Source of the DNA: Calliopsis andreniformis
Taxonomy: Eukaryota; Arthropoda; Insecta; Hymenoptera; Andrenidae
Reading direction: 5' to 3'
DNA length: 64,000 bases
Assembly (NCBI RefSeq): GCF_051401765.1
Contig: NC_135073.1
Location: forward strand, 4,402,001 to 4,466,000
Part shown: in pieces, positions 50,501 through 63,864 of the stretch
How positions within the stretch are numbered: the first letter of the stretch is position 1
Layout: the number at the start of each line of letters is the position of its first letter
Position numbers and translations under genes: made by a program
Notes under the pieces: generated by a model
What the model was told of the DNA's origin: nothing
What the model saw: the letters and a program-made list of their open reading frames with translations, nothing else
Database searches by the model: none

Positions 50501-53459
50501 GAATGGTGTTTCGCCTGGAAGTTGCCTCCATTAGCTTAAACCACCATAATTTTCTCAGCGTGTATTCAAAGTTGAAAGCGGATAATACTTTCGTGCGAGC
50601 TTGTTTCGCTTCGTGTGTACCGAAAACAAAGTATGTAGGTGCATATTTTTCGCAGAGGGTTATAGAACACAGTGCAAATGTTGTTAATGCGGATTACTGG
50701 GGGATCAAAATCTTGCTTGGCGAAATGGTGGACATGGATGTTATGGAATGAATTTCTCTATGTTTTATTTTGAAAACACCTTATGAACCACATACTTTAG
50801 GCGGTTAGGTTTTTGGCATGAGGCCAGTCATCTAAATGCCCTTCCTGTCGTCAGATTATTCTGTTCGGGGATACCTAAAAATTGTCTGTATTGTATATTT
50901 TAATTCTTCCGTTGCTACAAAATGGCATAAATCATATGTTTTTATTTTGGAGACATTTTGAACTTGTAATTTATTATGTTCTAGCTCATAAGGGAAAAGT
51001 TTCGTTAATTCAATTACCTACTATTAGAAGTATAAATTCTATTTTGTAGTTTGCGACTAAGGCGTAAACTGAAATATTTTGTTACACCTTTAAACCACAG
51101 AATTATTTGTTGGCGAGTGATTAAATAAATAACAGCCACAAGACAGTATATATGTATATTAGTGTGCTATCATGTCATGTCAAGTTAAAATTTACGGCTA
51201 CATCGTACAGGAGCGTCAGCTATACATGTATCTCCCAAATAGAAACTTATCTAAAGCAGATTGCTATATCAAATTACTTGAAAGCTCTAAGGTCGATAAT
51301 GTATAAGATTCTAGCTGGCCGTACCGTACCGGGGCTTGTTTAATATCAGATGCAATTCATCTTTAACCAAATCCTTATGAAATAACCCGAACTATGGTGA
51401 TCGTTAGGATCCTCTTTATATTTTTCTCTGTACATAAAATAGATATTATCCTCAATCTCTGCACATCTATTCCCGCAATTGATTGTGTCCATATCTCCAA
51501 ATTTATCTCAAAATGTTCATTTTCTCACCATATTTCTACTTTACTCCAAGTTACGCAGTTAAGCCCGCAAAGTCGACGAAACTGCCCTGGTAACTTCTTT
51601 TAAACTGAAACTGTTCCAACGATGCTCAATTTACATTACGACACACTATCTTCGAGTATAAAGATAAGCGCCATTCGATTTAAAATCACGGTAGCCAACG
51701 CAGTCTCAGTTTAAACTTCATCGGCATTAGAAAGTTCTGGTACATTCAAATTATCGTTAAATTACCTTAGTTTAGCGGGTTAGTTAGTCAGGGTAGATAG
51801 GAGTTGCACGATTGGCGCGGGAATAGAAAGCTCTGCGGTGATGCGCTACAAGTAGCAGGGCAATATCCTGCTATGGCGGATCAGGGATACACGGTCGAAG
51901 ATGTATGCGTGTCTCTAGGTCGAAATTTCAAAGCCAGAGGTGAAATACTAGTGAGCAGCAAGCAGAGCGTTCCCTATCCAACTGGCAGACAGAACTTGCC
52001 AGGAGGCGATACATCTCCGACAATTACCGTGGCAACGAGGAGAATCCGGCAAGTTTCCTCATAAATCGACGATATTTTTATGTGCGAAACTTTCCACGAA
52101 AGCTCGTACGCGATCTATAATATCCGTAAGAGCTTGGTAGGAGTAGCGAAGTACCCTGGACCGTCTACCTTCGATTTACGAGCCACTCGCTGCTCGCTAT
52201 CCCTACCCTGGACGCTGCCCGGTCACTCCTCTTCGTGATTACCTCTGGAACTTGTCCACGTGATCGAGTTTCAAGAGGTTTAGTAACTTGTCCCGTGCGG
52301 CTAGCATGTCCACGGCGGCCTGCAAATCGATACAGAGATTATTTCGATGATGGTGTCTCTAAATCTATCGCTCAATCCTCCTTCTGCCTTTTATACTTAA
52401 AGGTTCACTTCGACTTTATTCATTGCGAGGATTTAACATCGCTGGGACTTGTAGGTCATTAGAGATGACATTTGAAGTTTCACAATACATTGTAGGAAAT
52501 CTTAAGGTAAAGGTTTTTTTTCATTTTTTTTTTTTTTTTGTATGTCTGAGTTAACGTCATGTTCTTACATTTGTAGATTGTCTTGTGTGACAGTAGTTAC
52601 AACAAAGAGGTTGAGTAGATATAAGTAATTGTGAAGAGGTCAGTTTTTAGTTGAAATATTATTTTTTACTTTTCGTTATTTTTTTGTTATAGTACGTGAT
52701 TGGTTGGTAAAAATGTTTTCAAAATTGTAATACAATATCTACTGTAAGAGCGATCTCGGATAAATTTATAAATAGAATCAGAGTCATGTCACTAAGCATA
52801 GAGTAGATTAAAGCTGACTTAACACGTTTATTAATTTTGTTACATTTTCAAGTACATTTCATTACGTTTTCATATTTACTTATGGAAATATTTATTACCA
52901 AAGCAAAGAATATTTTGTAATTTAATATTGCGGCAGATACTTAACGTTCTATACATAATTACTTTCATGTTATGTAAAAGATGATATATGTTCAATTTTA
53001 TTTACTATGACTATTGTCTAATTACACATTATAAGATCGAAAAAACACTATATTCTAGATGTAATCATCACAGAAATGTAACACAATTACAGATCAACCA
53101 AACGAAAAAATAAATCTATTTTGGTCACCGGGACAAGTAAAGAGACAAAAATATTGGGGCAAAAGAACTTTGGCTTTTTGCAGAACTACGGTCAGTTCTC
53201 ATGTATCTACGTTGAAGGCTATTGCCACTCGATTCATCAGTTTATCATGCTATATTTCCACGGTGTACATACTTCAAGGAGATTTTTGAAGCAAGCTCTG
53301 TATCTGCAAGAGGAGATTGTTATCCAGTTGTGACGAACGAATATTTCATAACACGAATCTCTTCGCAAGTATTGTAACAAATTGCAATAGTAAATCATAC
53401 TGTCTAGAGATAGGATGATCTATAAGAAAAATCGAGGCAACAAATCGCGAGTAATCGCA

Positions 53460-54290
53460 GAGCATGCGGTGACCAAGCGACGTGTCGGCTAGGCCCTTAT
53501 CGCAAGGGCGCGATAATCTCGTCTTAAGTCCGCCCTATCGCTCAGCATCGCGCTTAACCTCCGGAAAAAAGACGGCAAGATAACACGTTCTATGGATAGC
53601 GCGAGGCAGTCATTAAAATTCACGGTTAAAACGAAAGTTGGCTGAATCCAAGGTGGCTTAACTCCACGGCGTTCTTAACCGACAGCCATCTTTCCAGCCC
53701 CGGGGGGATGGTTTAAGGATAAGGCGGAACGTGAAAAGAGCCGAAGGATGGAGAGACAAAGTAGGGGAAGTAGATCTTCCTCGAGGCAAGTGTAGGAGCA
53801 ACGGTGGATGTATCGTGATTTACGAACAAACTTGCTGAGTACTGCGAACTGTCGAACGTCTGCTCGATATCAATTTCCTATCTTTGCCTCCTCCACGTTC
53901 GCTTTTACCGGACGCCCAACCCCGTGGAACATACCGAGGCGAGGACAGGTGTAGACCGATGAGAAAGAAAAAGCCACCGCAACTTCGGCGTATACCCGTT
54001 GAATGTTTTCTCCTCCCTGATACCTCGTTTGAGAGCACCGGGACGAGGGTCAGGAAGAATTAGTCAATGGGGGAGACAGAGGAACCGCTGGCAAGAACTT
54101 CGGTTCTGTTTCTCGTTTGATCGGTGAAGCGCTCATTAAATCAGACCGGTAGCTTTGAGCCTTCAGGAAATTGCGTAAAATTGAAAGGGTTTTGTGCCTC
54201 GCCTTCTTTTATCCTCCTATTGGCGTCGGGGTGCAGTGACCGTGAACGAAGAAAGTCCAACGGGAGTGACTGATTGGTCTATTTGCCGGG
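53460..54290. other. GC/CpG-rich island
   Basis: CpG-rich, with a small perfect hairpin GCCCTT-ATCGC-AAGGGC at 53493-53509. Open frames here have no recognisable domains. Possible regulatory or conserved non-coding block. Confidence 0.35.
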
Positions 54291-57200
54291 ACTTAAATTG
54301 TATAAGGACTTCGAGGAAAATTGAATTTCCTTCGTCATTGAATAAAGAAGTGTTTATAAAGTTTCCAGTCAAAGCGAAACAAACAGTAATAATATGATCT
54401 CATAGGAATCAGCCGATACTACAATACTTTGCTCAGTTACTGTAACAATGATATAACTCCATAATTATTATAATATTTGCAGGAAAATGAGATAATATCA
54501 TCATTTAGTGTAAGAACCGTTTTTTCTTAGTCATTATCTAAGAACAGCAAATTTTAAGCGTTTTGTAACAAATTAACGATTTGTACACAATTAAGAGAAC
54601 CTTTATTCGTTATCGTCTAGTTTTATCCTTGTTATTATAGCTGTTAACAGAACAGTTATTACAATGACTTTTATTAGTATTTGTTAATATGACTTTCATT
54701 TTGTCCCAAATATGAGTAAAAAAACTGCTAACTTGTTACATACTCTTGTCTAAATAATAGAGCAAATAACGAAAATGGGCAAAAATGAATAAAGTCATAA
54801 CAGATAGTAACAGTCAGTAAGTCAAACATCTATCTCGTGAGAATCTAAGTGCCCACTGACAGATTAATCTGTCTTGAAGGAACTTCACTGTACCGAAATG
54901 GATACATATTACTCTCTAACCTGTCTATCTTGATTACCTTCGATTATAGTTAGAAATTTACGTGTTTCCAGTTCTAACTGGAACGCCAATTGTTTATAGC
55001 TCTACCACGTACTTAGTAATTATACATATATGATTACACGTTCAATCTGTGACCTGTGAAATTGGATTCTATAATAGTTAGGTAGTAATTGAACACTCAC
55101 TTATAGAATCGACTTGAGTGATTTTTATCTGATTAATTATCGATTCTTGGCCAACAATTAATCAATACACATCGCAATTATATGGCGAGGTAACATTTGT
55201 CTTATGTTCAGCAAATGTGATTCTATTTAATAATTGTGAAATTATTTACTTAGTATCAAGAGTTAGGAAAGTGAAAAAAGCGAGAAAAATCCCAGATCTA
55301 CTATTCCGAGTTTCCACAAAAATGGCAAAAGTTTAGACAATATACTCTCCATACAAACTTATTATTCTACATACATCCTGCAACTTAAAATTTTTTGTAC
55401 AGAAAGAGTTTTGCATGGATGCACTCTCATTCACATCTCAAAATACGGGTACTTAACACCAAATTCTATTATAAGTATTAGGTGATTTCTGTAGCAGAAT
55501 AGTCCCTCCCTATTGACTTTCAGTGAACCGTTGCGTTGGTCTATGTCGAGGAAACACTGTATATCATATATTTCATCGCTAATTCAACTTAACAAATATT
55601 ATGTTTTGTATTTCTGAATTTCTTTGGACTTTCAATACAAGCTTCGATTGGTAAAATAAACATTCAAAGACATAATATGACATAATAATTTTCAGAACCA
55701 GGGTCTAAACCCTCTGAAGTACCATGGGGCAAATTTCATCTCTTGCTAATTTTTGTTTTAATATTATTAAAAGAATCATAAACATTGGTAGCACAAAGTG
55801 TTTGGATATTCATTGAAACTACTAACAATAACAAATACAGTTTGTACCAATTTGACAAGTTTAAAGATTAGTTCACGACTTTGATAAACCAATTTGCCTT
55901 CATGTATCATCTTTAAAGAGCTGTTCATTTAAAATTCTGAATTGCTGAGTTGAAGGTTAGGATGGTGCACCAAAGGTAGACTTTTTCACTGCGAAAATTG
56001 CGGATTCACGTCGAAAATATTACACTGTAACTAAAAACTGCAGTAGATAGCAAAGAAAAAAAAATTCGCTAGTACTTGGAAACTGTGATTTCAGCAGGTA
56101 ACCGATTAAACATTGTCAGTTGGTTTAGCAGCAGCATCAAGCTAGTAGATAAAGATCCTCTGCTGGAATATCTGCAGGCGAGGTTATTTGCATGTAAATG
56201 TTGCTACTGCCACCCGGGATCCATGGTGTACGCAGTCGACGCGAAGCACATGAGAATCACACACCCCATAGGTTGCCTTTCGCCAGAGTTCGTTTAATAC
56301 AATCACGCGAGTTTACTGTCATTCCTGCTTCCATCTACTGGCAATTACTGCGCTAACGATTATTACGGCTGATCCAGCTCAGATACGACATTCATAATCG
56401 GATGCCTAGCGACGAAGGCTAAAATGAGATTAAAACGGGCCATTACATCCTTTAAACAGATTTTTCGAGAAGGGTAAAGAGTACGATGTTGAAAGTTATG
56501 CGATTTCGTGCTAGACGTAATTGTATTCTGGACCGAAGATCATTGAAACCTTACAAAATCATAGGTTGTTTTTGTTTAAAATTTTAGTTTAAATATGATG
56601 GAATGAAGTATAGAGGATGAAGTATGTAAATGTATGTTGTAAGGCAAGACGACCTATTTCTCATTTTCAAAAAATTTGAGTTGAGGTCTTAATAGACATC
56701 TAGAATGTAGAATTTATATTTTCAAAAAGAAAAAGGACGTTAAGAGAATTTCTTAACTTAAAAATAAGAGCTCAAGTAGACACAAGTACATAAGATACTA
56801 CTTAAGCACATAACTTTAAATGCCAATATTTCCAAAACAGAAACATGTGACTTAGGTCGTTCTTCCTTATAACCACAGAATTAATGGGGTTACAATTAAT
56901 TAAAATGATAAATTATTTCCATTCATATAGATCGAGAAAATACCACAAAATGGTGTAGTACGAATTTTACGAATCTCGTGCAACCGTGTGCACTACTAGC
57001 AAATCATGAAAGTTTCGTGGTTTATCTACAAAGGAAGATGGAATGTCAATTTCTAATCTTGTGTTTAAGTTTTCAACTATTCCGCGAGACTATCGACTTT
57101 GTTCGCCGCAAAAGGATGAGGTACAAGATGGTAAAGAGGAAAGACGGGAAAAAAGTATGAGTACACTGTGAAGGAGCCAAGACAGCAGGGATTTCAGTCT

Positions 57201-57810
57201 CTATAAAAGTTGCAAGATCTCGGAATACATTCTTTTCTTATCCATGCGTCCTTTTACCATTTCTGATGATAAGACTGCTCACCTGAGCAGTTACCTAATA
57301 CGCTGAGATTCTTACATCCTGTCCAGCTTGCATGTCACGTGATCGCACTGCTATTCCATTTGGAGAAGTATTATGGTCTTCGAATTCCGAAAAGTCTATT
57401 TTTGGTTGTTTGCAGAAAGTCTCTAGACATCTTTTACAAAAACCATTGTATTTTACATAAATTTAGGTTCAAAGTTTATCCTTAGCTACATAGTTTATAC
57501 TTGGAAAATGTCAGCACCTTGTTTTTATTAATTAGAAAACAGAGACTCAATTTAAGGTACACTATCACTCCGAAATTTAAAGCATATCATAATTGATATT
57601 TGAAACATAATTTTCTAACTAAAAAAAAAAGAAAGTAATATAAAAACCGCTTGTTTATAACTATTATTAATAGTATCAACTTAAATTAAAAAATAGTATA
57701 TTTTGTGGTGTAACATTAATGAAAACTAGCAAGCAATTCCAAACGTGTACATTTCAAACGAGCGTACATGTATTATATATTATTCTAAAAGCATTTTTTG
57801 TGACACTCTA

Positions 57811-57850
57811 CAAGGTGAGCCGGATATAATAAACGAATACCTTAAAAGAA
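57811..57850 (+). mobile_element. solo Tc1/mariner-like terminus
   Basis: After TA at 57809-57810 the sequence CAAGGTGAGCCGGATATAAT starts with the same nine bases (CAAGGTGAG) as one end of the 41373-42182 element. No inverted partner was found within about 1.3 kb. Confidence 0.35.
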
Positions 57851-59329
57851 ATTAATATTAGCAGTCTAGCAGACGCTCCTGTTATTTTATTTCACAGATG
57901 TACGAATGACAAAGCAGAGAACCTTTTAAGAGTTAATTCATTACCATATTCTTGCTTTATATTAATTTGTCAGAGTGGAGGTATTCCATATGATGAAAAG
58001 ATACTACAAACGAAAGTTCTCGTTTCTACAGTCTCGCTAGTTCATTTTAATAAAATGAAGTGATTCGACAATATGTACTGTTCATCTCTCAAAAGAAGAT
58101 CAAAAACTCGGGCTTTATACGCATACAAATTACTTGAATCATGAAGATAATAGCTTTGGTAGTCTCGAAGATTATAACTCACTACACCACACGTTATCTG
58201 CTTTCGCTGTAAGCTGAAAATAAAAAATCGTCAATTAGATCGACAGTAATCTCTGTCTCAATGAATTCCCATGTTAGCTGTTTCTCCTATCAGACTGGTT
58301 CTCTTTGTAATACGCGGAGAACTTATTTTCTTCAGTACATTTCAGTAATATGATTCAATTCGACGCAGTGAGGCGTAAACCAGCGAAAACCTTTATTATG
58401 ATTCTTATGCGTGTTACCTGTGTCCCTCGCATTCTTTAACAGGGTTGTTACCCTGCAACGTGTAAAATACCTCTCTGGTCCCTTGTTAGGGGATAAGTTT
58501 AAAGTGGCGCAGTTTGTAACAGGATCATTGTCGCATCAAATTCTACTACTTAGAGGAACACTGTGACTCAATGAAAGGAATTTGAGTCTTTCTTGTTTGT
58601 TTAATTATGGACATTTTTTCAATTAAAATGTCTTGAATTAGTTTCACTTAGACGATAAAACTGATACTCTGTAAATCTTCATTTGCGATGTTGATTACTG
58701 TCACCCAATACCAAGTTTTTACATCGTTCCTGTTAGAGTAATTTGAATTTTTTAAATAAAAAAAAAAGGTTTGCTTTTGGTTTAAAATTACTGCTTGTGT
58801 AGAAAGAAAGAAAATATTAAATATTTTGGCAACTTAATAAAGTATTATTGCATTTTCTAATAGTTAAGGAAACATTATTTATGTACATTCAAAATCACAT
58901 TTACTGCATTACTCAAAGTAGTAATGCAATCACGTACTCAGAATTGGAAATTATTTAAACACAGTTTTGAATAAATTTTGTTTCAAATGATTTATTACGA
59001 ATTATAAAATCGTTCAGTAAAATTGTTACATATTCAGTCTGATATATCCCTTCGTATATTCATTGGTTATAATTCACGAATAGTATTTCAAACATTGCAA
59101 ATAAAATTAACGTATTTGTTCACTCTGCTTCGACTGGTCCCATTCTCGTAATAATAAACATAATCTTTAACGAATTAATCTAAAACGAGGAAAAGCACTC
59201 GTTAGTCTCTTATTATAGACCAACTCATCTCGTTCCAAATATAACACACTGTCCCTCTCGAACAATTTCCATCATGGGAAATAAAATTGAAAACAGTTAA
59301 TCACCTGTAATATATTTGAAATTAACGTC

Positions 59330-59760
59330 GTCGCCAGCGGAAAGTTTCAAATTATTCGCAAGATAATTAACGTAACACGGTGGCGAGGGTGGAAATGCTC
59401 CGACGACTCGCGCGTATAAAGCCCTCGTCGCTGTTACTGCAAAGTGAATGTCCCCGACCAATATTTATGTAGTGTCGTGGCGTGCCATTTTTATGGTTTT
59501 TTCCGCGGGCCAAAACCAGGCATAGAACGCCACGGAACAGGGATCCCTGGACGTTGTCGGAGAATAAACGGCCTATGAGTAGGTGGACGTATAAATTCGA
59601 AACTCGTAGCGGGTATTTCTCTTTCGCCCTCGCGAATGACGTATCGAAAGACATTCCAACGATAAAAAATATTCGAGAGCGGAGATACCTGAAACGTTTC
59701 GCGCGGGGGTTGCCCGATCCGTTCTCGAAGACGAGAAGCCACCCCGTGGGAAATATTTAA
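59330..59760. other. GC/CpG-rich island with overlapping open frames
   Basis: Four overlapping frames on both strands are open for 80-105 codons with no recognisable domain, which points to base composition rather than coding. It contains the hairpin at 59476-59534. Confidence 0.4.
59476..59534. ncRNA. candidate structured hairpin, 59 nt, 18 pairs
   Basis: Three stacked perfect stems: CGTGGCG/CGCCACG (59476-59482 with 59528-59534), TGCC/GGCA (59483-59486 with 59519-59522) and TGGTTTT/AAAACCA (59494-59500 with 59512-59518). They are separated by bulges of 5 and 7 nt and closed by an 11 nt loop. The size is pre-miRNA-like, but I recognise no known miRNA and the loop and bulges are not ideal. 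Transcription is unproven; the strand is unknown. Confidence 0.3.
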
Positions 59761-61503
59761 CGAGCAAATTGATAGAGGTGTGCAATATTTTTGACGGGCC
59801 TGATGATTTACACGTACGGTGCAATCTCGATAATTTGAATTTCCAATATCGCCAAATGGAGGATGGTAATTTAGCGTTTTGAACAGCCACGATTTCTATG
59901 ATTTATTAATCAGATGTATGTATGAACCTATGTATTTTTACGCAGATTATTTCGCCAGATACATCTTTGTCGGTTTTAATATCACAATATTTTTAAGCAG
60001 ATTTTGTGAATTTTACTGATAAGCGTAACTAGTTCTCCTTTGAATCGTGATTGTTGAGACTGTAAGATTTGGGAGATTTTTGTTGAATCTTAGTAGCTTT
60101 GAAAAGTGTAATGTTGGCTAGAAAAAGGTTTACAAGAGAAAGATAATATGTATGTTGCTAATTCACAGTCACATGAATTTGTAAAATTGTTTAGAATGAA
60201 ACACTAAACAGTTCAATAATAAATAAAATATCGTTTTCCTTTACCACAAATCTATATGAATAGTATCTGGAATAAAAGGAAAAAAGTATCTACAGTTTGG
60301 TGGGCATAGTTATCATTTAATTTTCAAACTTCCTTTTAATTTGTACGTGTACACACACATATTCGTATATGTATACGCAAAATTACACAAATTATAAGAA
60401 GAAAATTCATCATGAAATGAATACGCTTTTCTTCTTATCGTGGTTAACGATGAATTAATTAGCACGTGTAATATATGAATTAACGTTTCATTGATCGACG
60501 TGTATACATGTAAATAAATTAATGATAACTGTAAGCATGCAAGAAAGGCCGCCTTTTAGCATTTACCATCTCGAAATGTTAATTAAATGAAACAGAATAC
60601 TTCGAAATACTCATTGCTAATTTGTTATACATATAGAGATGTATTACATGCATACATATTATAACGTATGTGGATTTTGTATACGATATTTATTAATTTA
60701 AGAATAACATCGAAAATGGAGATTACATAATTAACGTTTGCATAAAATTAAGTATATTTTCGTTAACTATGTAATTTAATCCATCATATTATTGATGATT
60801 GTTCAGACAAATATGTATATACCTAATTCTAAAATGCAAATATATTGAAAGACTAATGAAAGTAAAAAATCATTGACAAACTATTAGGTACATATGATAA
60901 TTGAGAAACAATGACTTGTTAATACGATTAAACTTTACTGTTTTAATTATATACATTATATGTTTATTATTATAAAAATGACTATGAATTTGTCTTAAAT
61001 CCATATTGAAAATATTAAAAATATTAAGTAAATTAAAAACTGTAGGATGTCTAAAATAATATTTTTAACATATAATTATTGCAGCTTTGCTTAATTCTCA
61101 GTGCTGCTCAGAAATCAACTAGGGCTTTTTTGCCATATACACTGTTAACTCGAAAGGTTTGTAACTTGAATCACTAACAGTATCTCTCCCAATTTTGATC
61201 CATAATACACCATTTTGGCGCAATAGTTGAATGTTTAACGAAGAAACACTGTAGTTACGAAGCACGCCCTGGTTGGCTAAAATTTCCATAGTTTCTTATA
61301 AAGTAAGGATTCCTTTGCAACATACACTTTCATCTAAGAATCTAGTCTTTTTCGGGTTCCAATTCTCAGTGTCTACACGTGTCTAAGGTGACTATTAAAG
61401 AACAATTGTTTTTTATAATATTACGCTTTAGATATTGCAATTGTTCCACTATTTCCCATCGTTTCCCCTTTCTCTCTCATCCACTGCCTAATATCAAACA
61501 GGA

Positions 61504-62229
61504 ACATATGTGCCAGTTATTATGAAAATGGCCTAAGTCAGGAAACCAAAAGAATTGAGATTTTCATTTAATGTTATGGTATATCAACTATATTTTATAA
61601 TAATAAAATTTTATTTTGTCAAGTTACCGTGAAGTAAGCAATAAAATAAAGCTGTCATTTTCATTATTATCTGCTACAACTTTATCTTTTCTATACGTTG
61701 TAATAGAAAAAGCAACATTACCATATTTTTAACACATTTCTCTATCATTTCATCAGACAGCGGCTCAGGTGAGTTTAACTTTATAAAGAAAATTGCATAT
61801 TTATTTTTATAAATGTAGTAATGCAATCTAAGCAATGTGGAATGCCATTCAAATGTATAATATAGCAAATTTTGTCGTTGAAGAAGTAATAACAAAGTTG
61901 CAATTATAAACTTAATAACACTTCCAAAAATAAAAAATTCTTTTGTAAGTTGTTTTCTCAATGAGATTCACTATTCTTTATTTTCGCAGGTTATCAAGTG
62001 GAATATACTTTTAATTTTGAAAGTGGCATAAGTCATTCAACAGTTCAAAACACACAGTTTCGTACAAGTTATTCATAAAATTGATTTTCACATTAGGAGA
62101 ACATATAATTTTTGTTAAATTTTCACAATAATAGAGAAATGTTTTTTAATATTATCAAACGCAAAAGTATAAATACCTCGAAACGGGAAATACATGATTT
62201 AGGCCACTTGCATAATAACTGGCACATGT
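61504..62229. mobile_element. ~726 bp element with inverted ends and repeated subterminal motif
   Basis: The left end contains TGTGCCAGTTATTATG followed by TGGCCTAAGTCA. The reverse complement of the right end contains the same TGTGCCAGTTATTATG followed by TGGCCTAAATCA. A further copy, TGGCATAAGTCA, lies inside near 62025. A clear target duplication was not seen, so the superfamily is undetermined. A 95-codon minus-strand frame at 61674-61961 lies inside but has no recognisable domain. Confidence 0.7.
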
Positions 62230-63492
62230 AAAATTTTGATAATTAAAGTTCTCTGTCAGAGCTCTATGCGCATCTTTTTGTCACAAAAAATACGTAAAAC
62301 CAAAAAACACTCATTCCGAATTTTAAAACGAAAATTCTTTACATCTTAGAAAAGCACAATCAAAATCCATATATGTATATCAGAATAGCCTGTACAAGCA
62401 GATCGATAAATTGCTTTCATATTCTATTAGTGCCCCTGTTAAACGAACCGCTCATGCTAATTGACAAGATCTGATCCGTAAGTTACTTATGCGACGAATC
62501 GTTCGCGTAGTCCGCAATCGACTTAGGTCGCAACGAAAGAGGCAAACGGGAACATGGATTAGTAATGAGAGGTCTATGGGGCGTGATTGGTTCGGGATAA
62601 AAAAGGGGTGGCAGGGGGATGCGAAAGGGGACTAACAGGGAAATTTTCTGCGTGCTAGTGCGTTTTAGCATCCTCGCGTCCGAACTTCGTTCCGTCGAAG
62701 AACGGACGTTCGTTTCGTGTCTAAATGGCAGTCTTGCCCCGCTGGGAAATCAGGCATTCGATGGAGCGCGTCTCGTATGCCATCACTAATTCTATTTCTA
62801 CCTATTTGCTTGCCCTCCCCTCGATGCGAGCGATCGCAACCTTTTCCTCGACCCCTCTCATCCTTCTCAATCGGCCCTCTGATTCGCGTTTCTCCTCGGC
62901 AGTTTTTGCTTCTTGGAATGCCTGCAATCAGACCGTCCCAATGACAGGCACGAAGGGGCTGCTATCCTGGCCTCCTTCAGACTAATAAATTTTAATTCCA
63001 AATGAACGTGGGGGAAGAAGCCCTGGTAAAGACAAAGGATAGAGTTCCCTGTAAAATGTCTGACAGCGGAGTGTATTCTCAGATGCTTGTTGATGGAAGG
63101 GAAGCATAGCCTATTCGAGTGCTATATTTGAGATTTCAGTCACACATACAACATTGTCGTGCTTGGACGGTGTGACCACAAAAGAAGGGCACTCATAGTC
63201 TGATCACTAAATCTATTTACTATTCTATTATAAAGTTAAAGCATTCCCTTCACTTTGTGTATCATTCAAGTGCTTCTTTCTTATCACTATATAAACAAAT
63301 ACTACAAAAACGAAACTCGTTTCAATCAGCAGGAGTAGGCAAGTTCGACCGCCCATCAAGGTACTATAGGGTAACACAGGTTGCTGTAATGGGAGGGAGC
63401 ACGCATAATTGGAATGTAGGCTGGCATAGTGCAAATAAAAATCTGCGATACCCTACGCAGCGTCTGCGTGTAAATGTACGCCTGGCCTAATA
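62230..63492. other. non-coding stretch with a GC-rich island at 62480-62980
   Basis: The island has overlapping open frames and no recognisable product. It includes an imperfect stem, CGAAC..TCCGT with ACGGA..GTTCG, at 62681-62712. The rest is AT-rich. Confidence 0.4.
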
Positions 63493-63862
63493 CTCGGTAT
63501 TCGACAGCAGGTGTTAGAAATTTTAAGGGGTGATTTTATATGCTAAAAAAGAAAAATGAAGAATCATAGAAGTGCCTTGTTTCAAGCTTATTAGTTGTTC
63601 AAGAAACGCTTAAAATTCACGTGAAATGTGTCTAACTTGGAACTTATTCTATTGATTTTGCTGTATCTGACCTGGCTAATGCACATCGACAGTAAAATCA
63701 GTCCCAGGTCAGACACATTTTATGCGTATTTAAGCGTTTTCTCAACAGTTAATAAATCTGAAACGAAGCTTTAAACACAGCGTTGTTATTCTTTATTTTC
63801 GTCTTATTTTATTGTGTATTATCACGCCTCAAAATATCTGACACCTGTTGTCGAATACCCTG
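63493..63862. mobile_element. 370 bp foldback-type MITE (arms ~170 bp)
   Basis: Flanked by TA at 63491-63492 and 63863-63864. Ends are TCGGTATTCGACAGCAGGTG and, on the other strand, AGGGTATTCGACAACAGGTG after a leading C. The arms remain alignable almost to the centre, including AAACGCTTAAA and AAATGTGTCT blocks, so nearly the whole element is one long imperfect palindrome. No coding capacity. A relative lies at 25323. Confidence 0.87.
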
Positions 63863-63864
63863 TA

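Larger units (their letters stand above)
44021..61503. other. gene-poor stretch right of the elongase
   Basis: The elongase promoter and leader exon should be here but were not identified. GC-rich islands lie near 47880-48280, 49680-50300, 51790-52340, 53460-54290 and 59330-59760. Poly-T runs occur near 52517-52540. Small hairpins, solo transposon ends and one 56-codon ORF (61119-61289, minus) are described elsewhere. No confirmed exon. Confidence 0.45.

Noticed and set aside
55501..55561. Segment ending GAGGAAACACTGTA as a transposon end
   Set aside because: Resembles a DNA-transposon terminus on the minus strand, but no partner end was found and the similarity is short.
57274..57291. ACTGCTCA-CC-TGAGCAGT palindrome
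   Set aside because: Eight pairs with a 2 nt loop; too short to call against the number of positions examined.
59367..59890. Four overlapping frames as genes
   Set aside because: Mutually exclusive, without domains, in a CpG-rich island.
61674..61961. 95-codon minus-strand frame inside the 61.5 kb element as its transposase
   Set aside because: Leu/Ile/Phe/Lys-rich composition typical of AT-rich chance frames and no catalytic motif.
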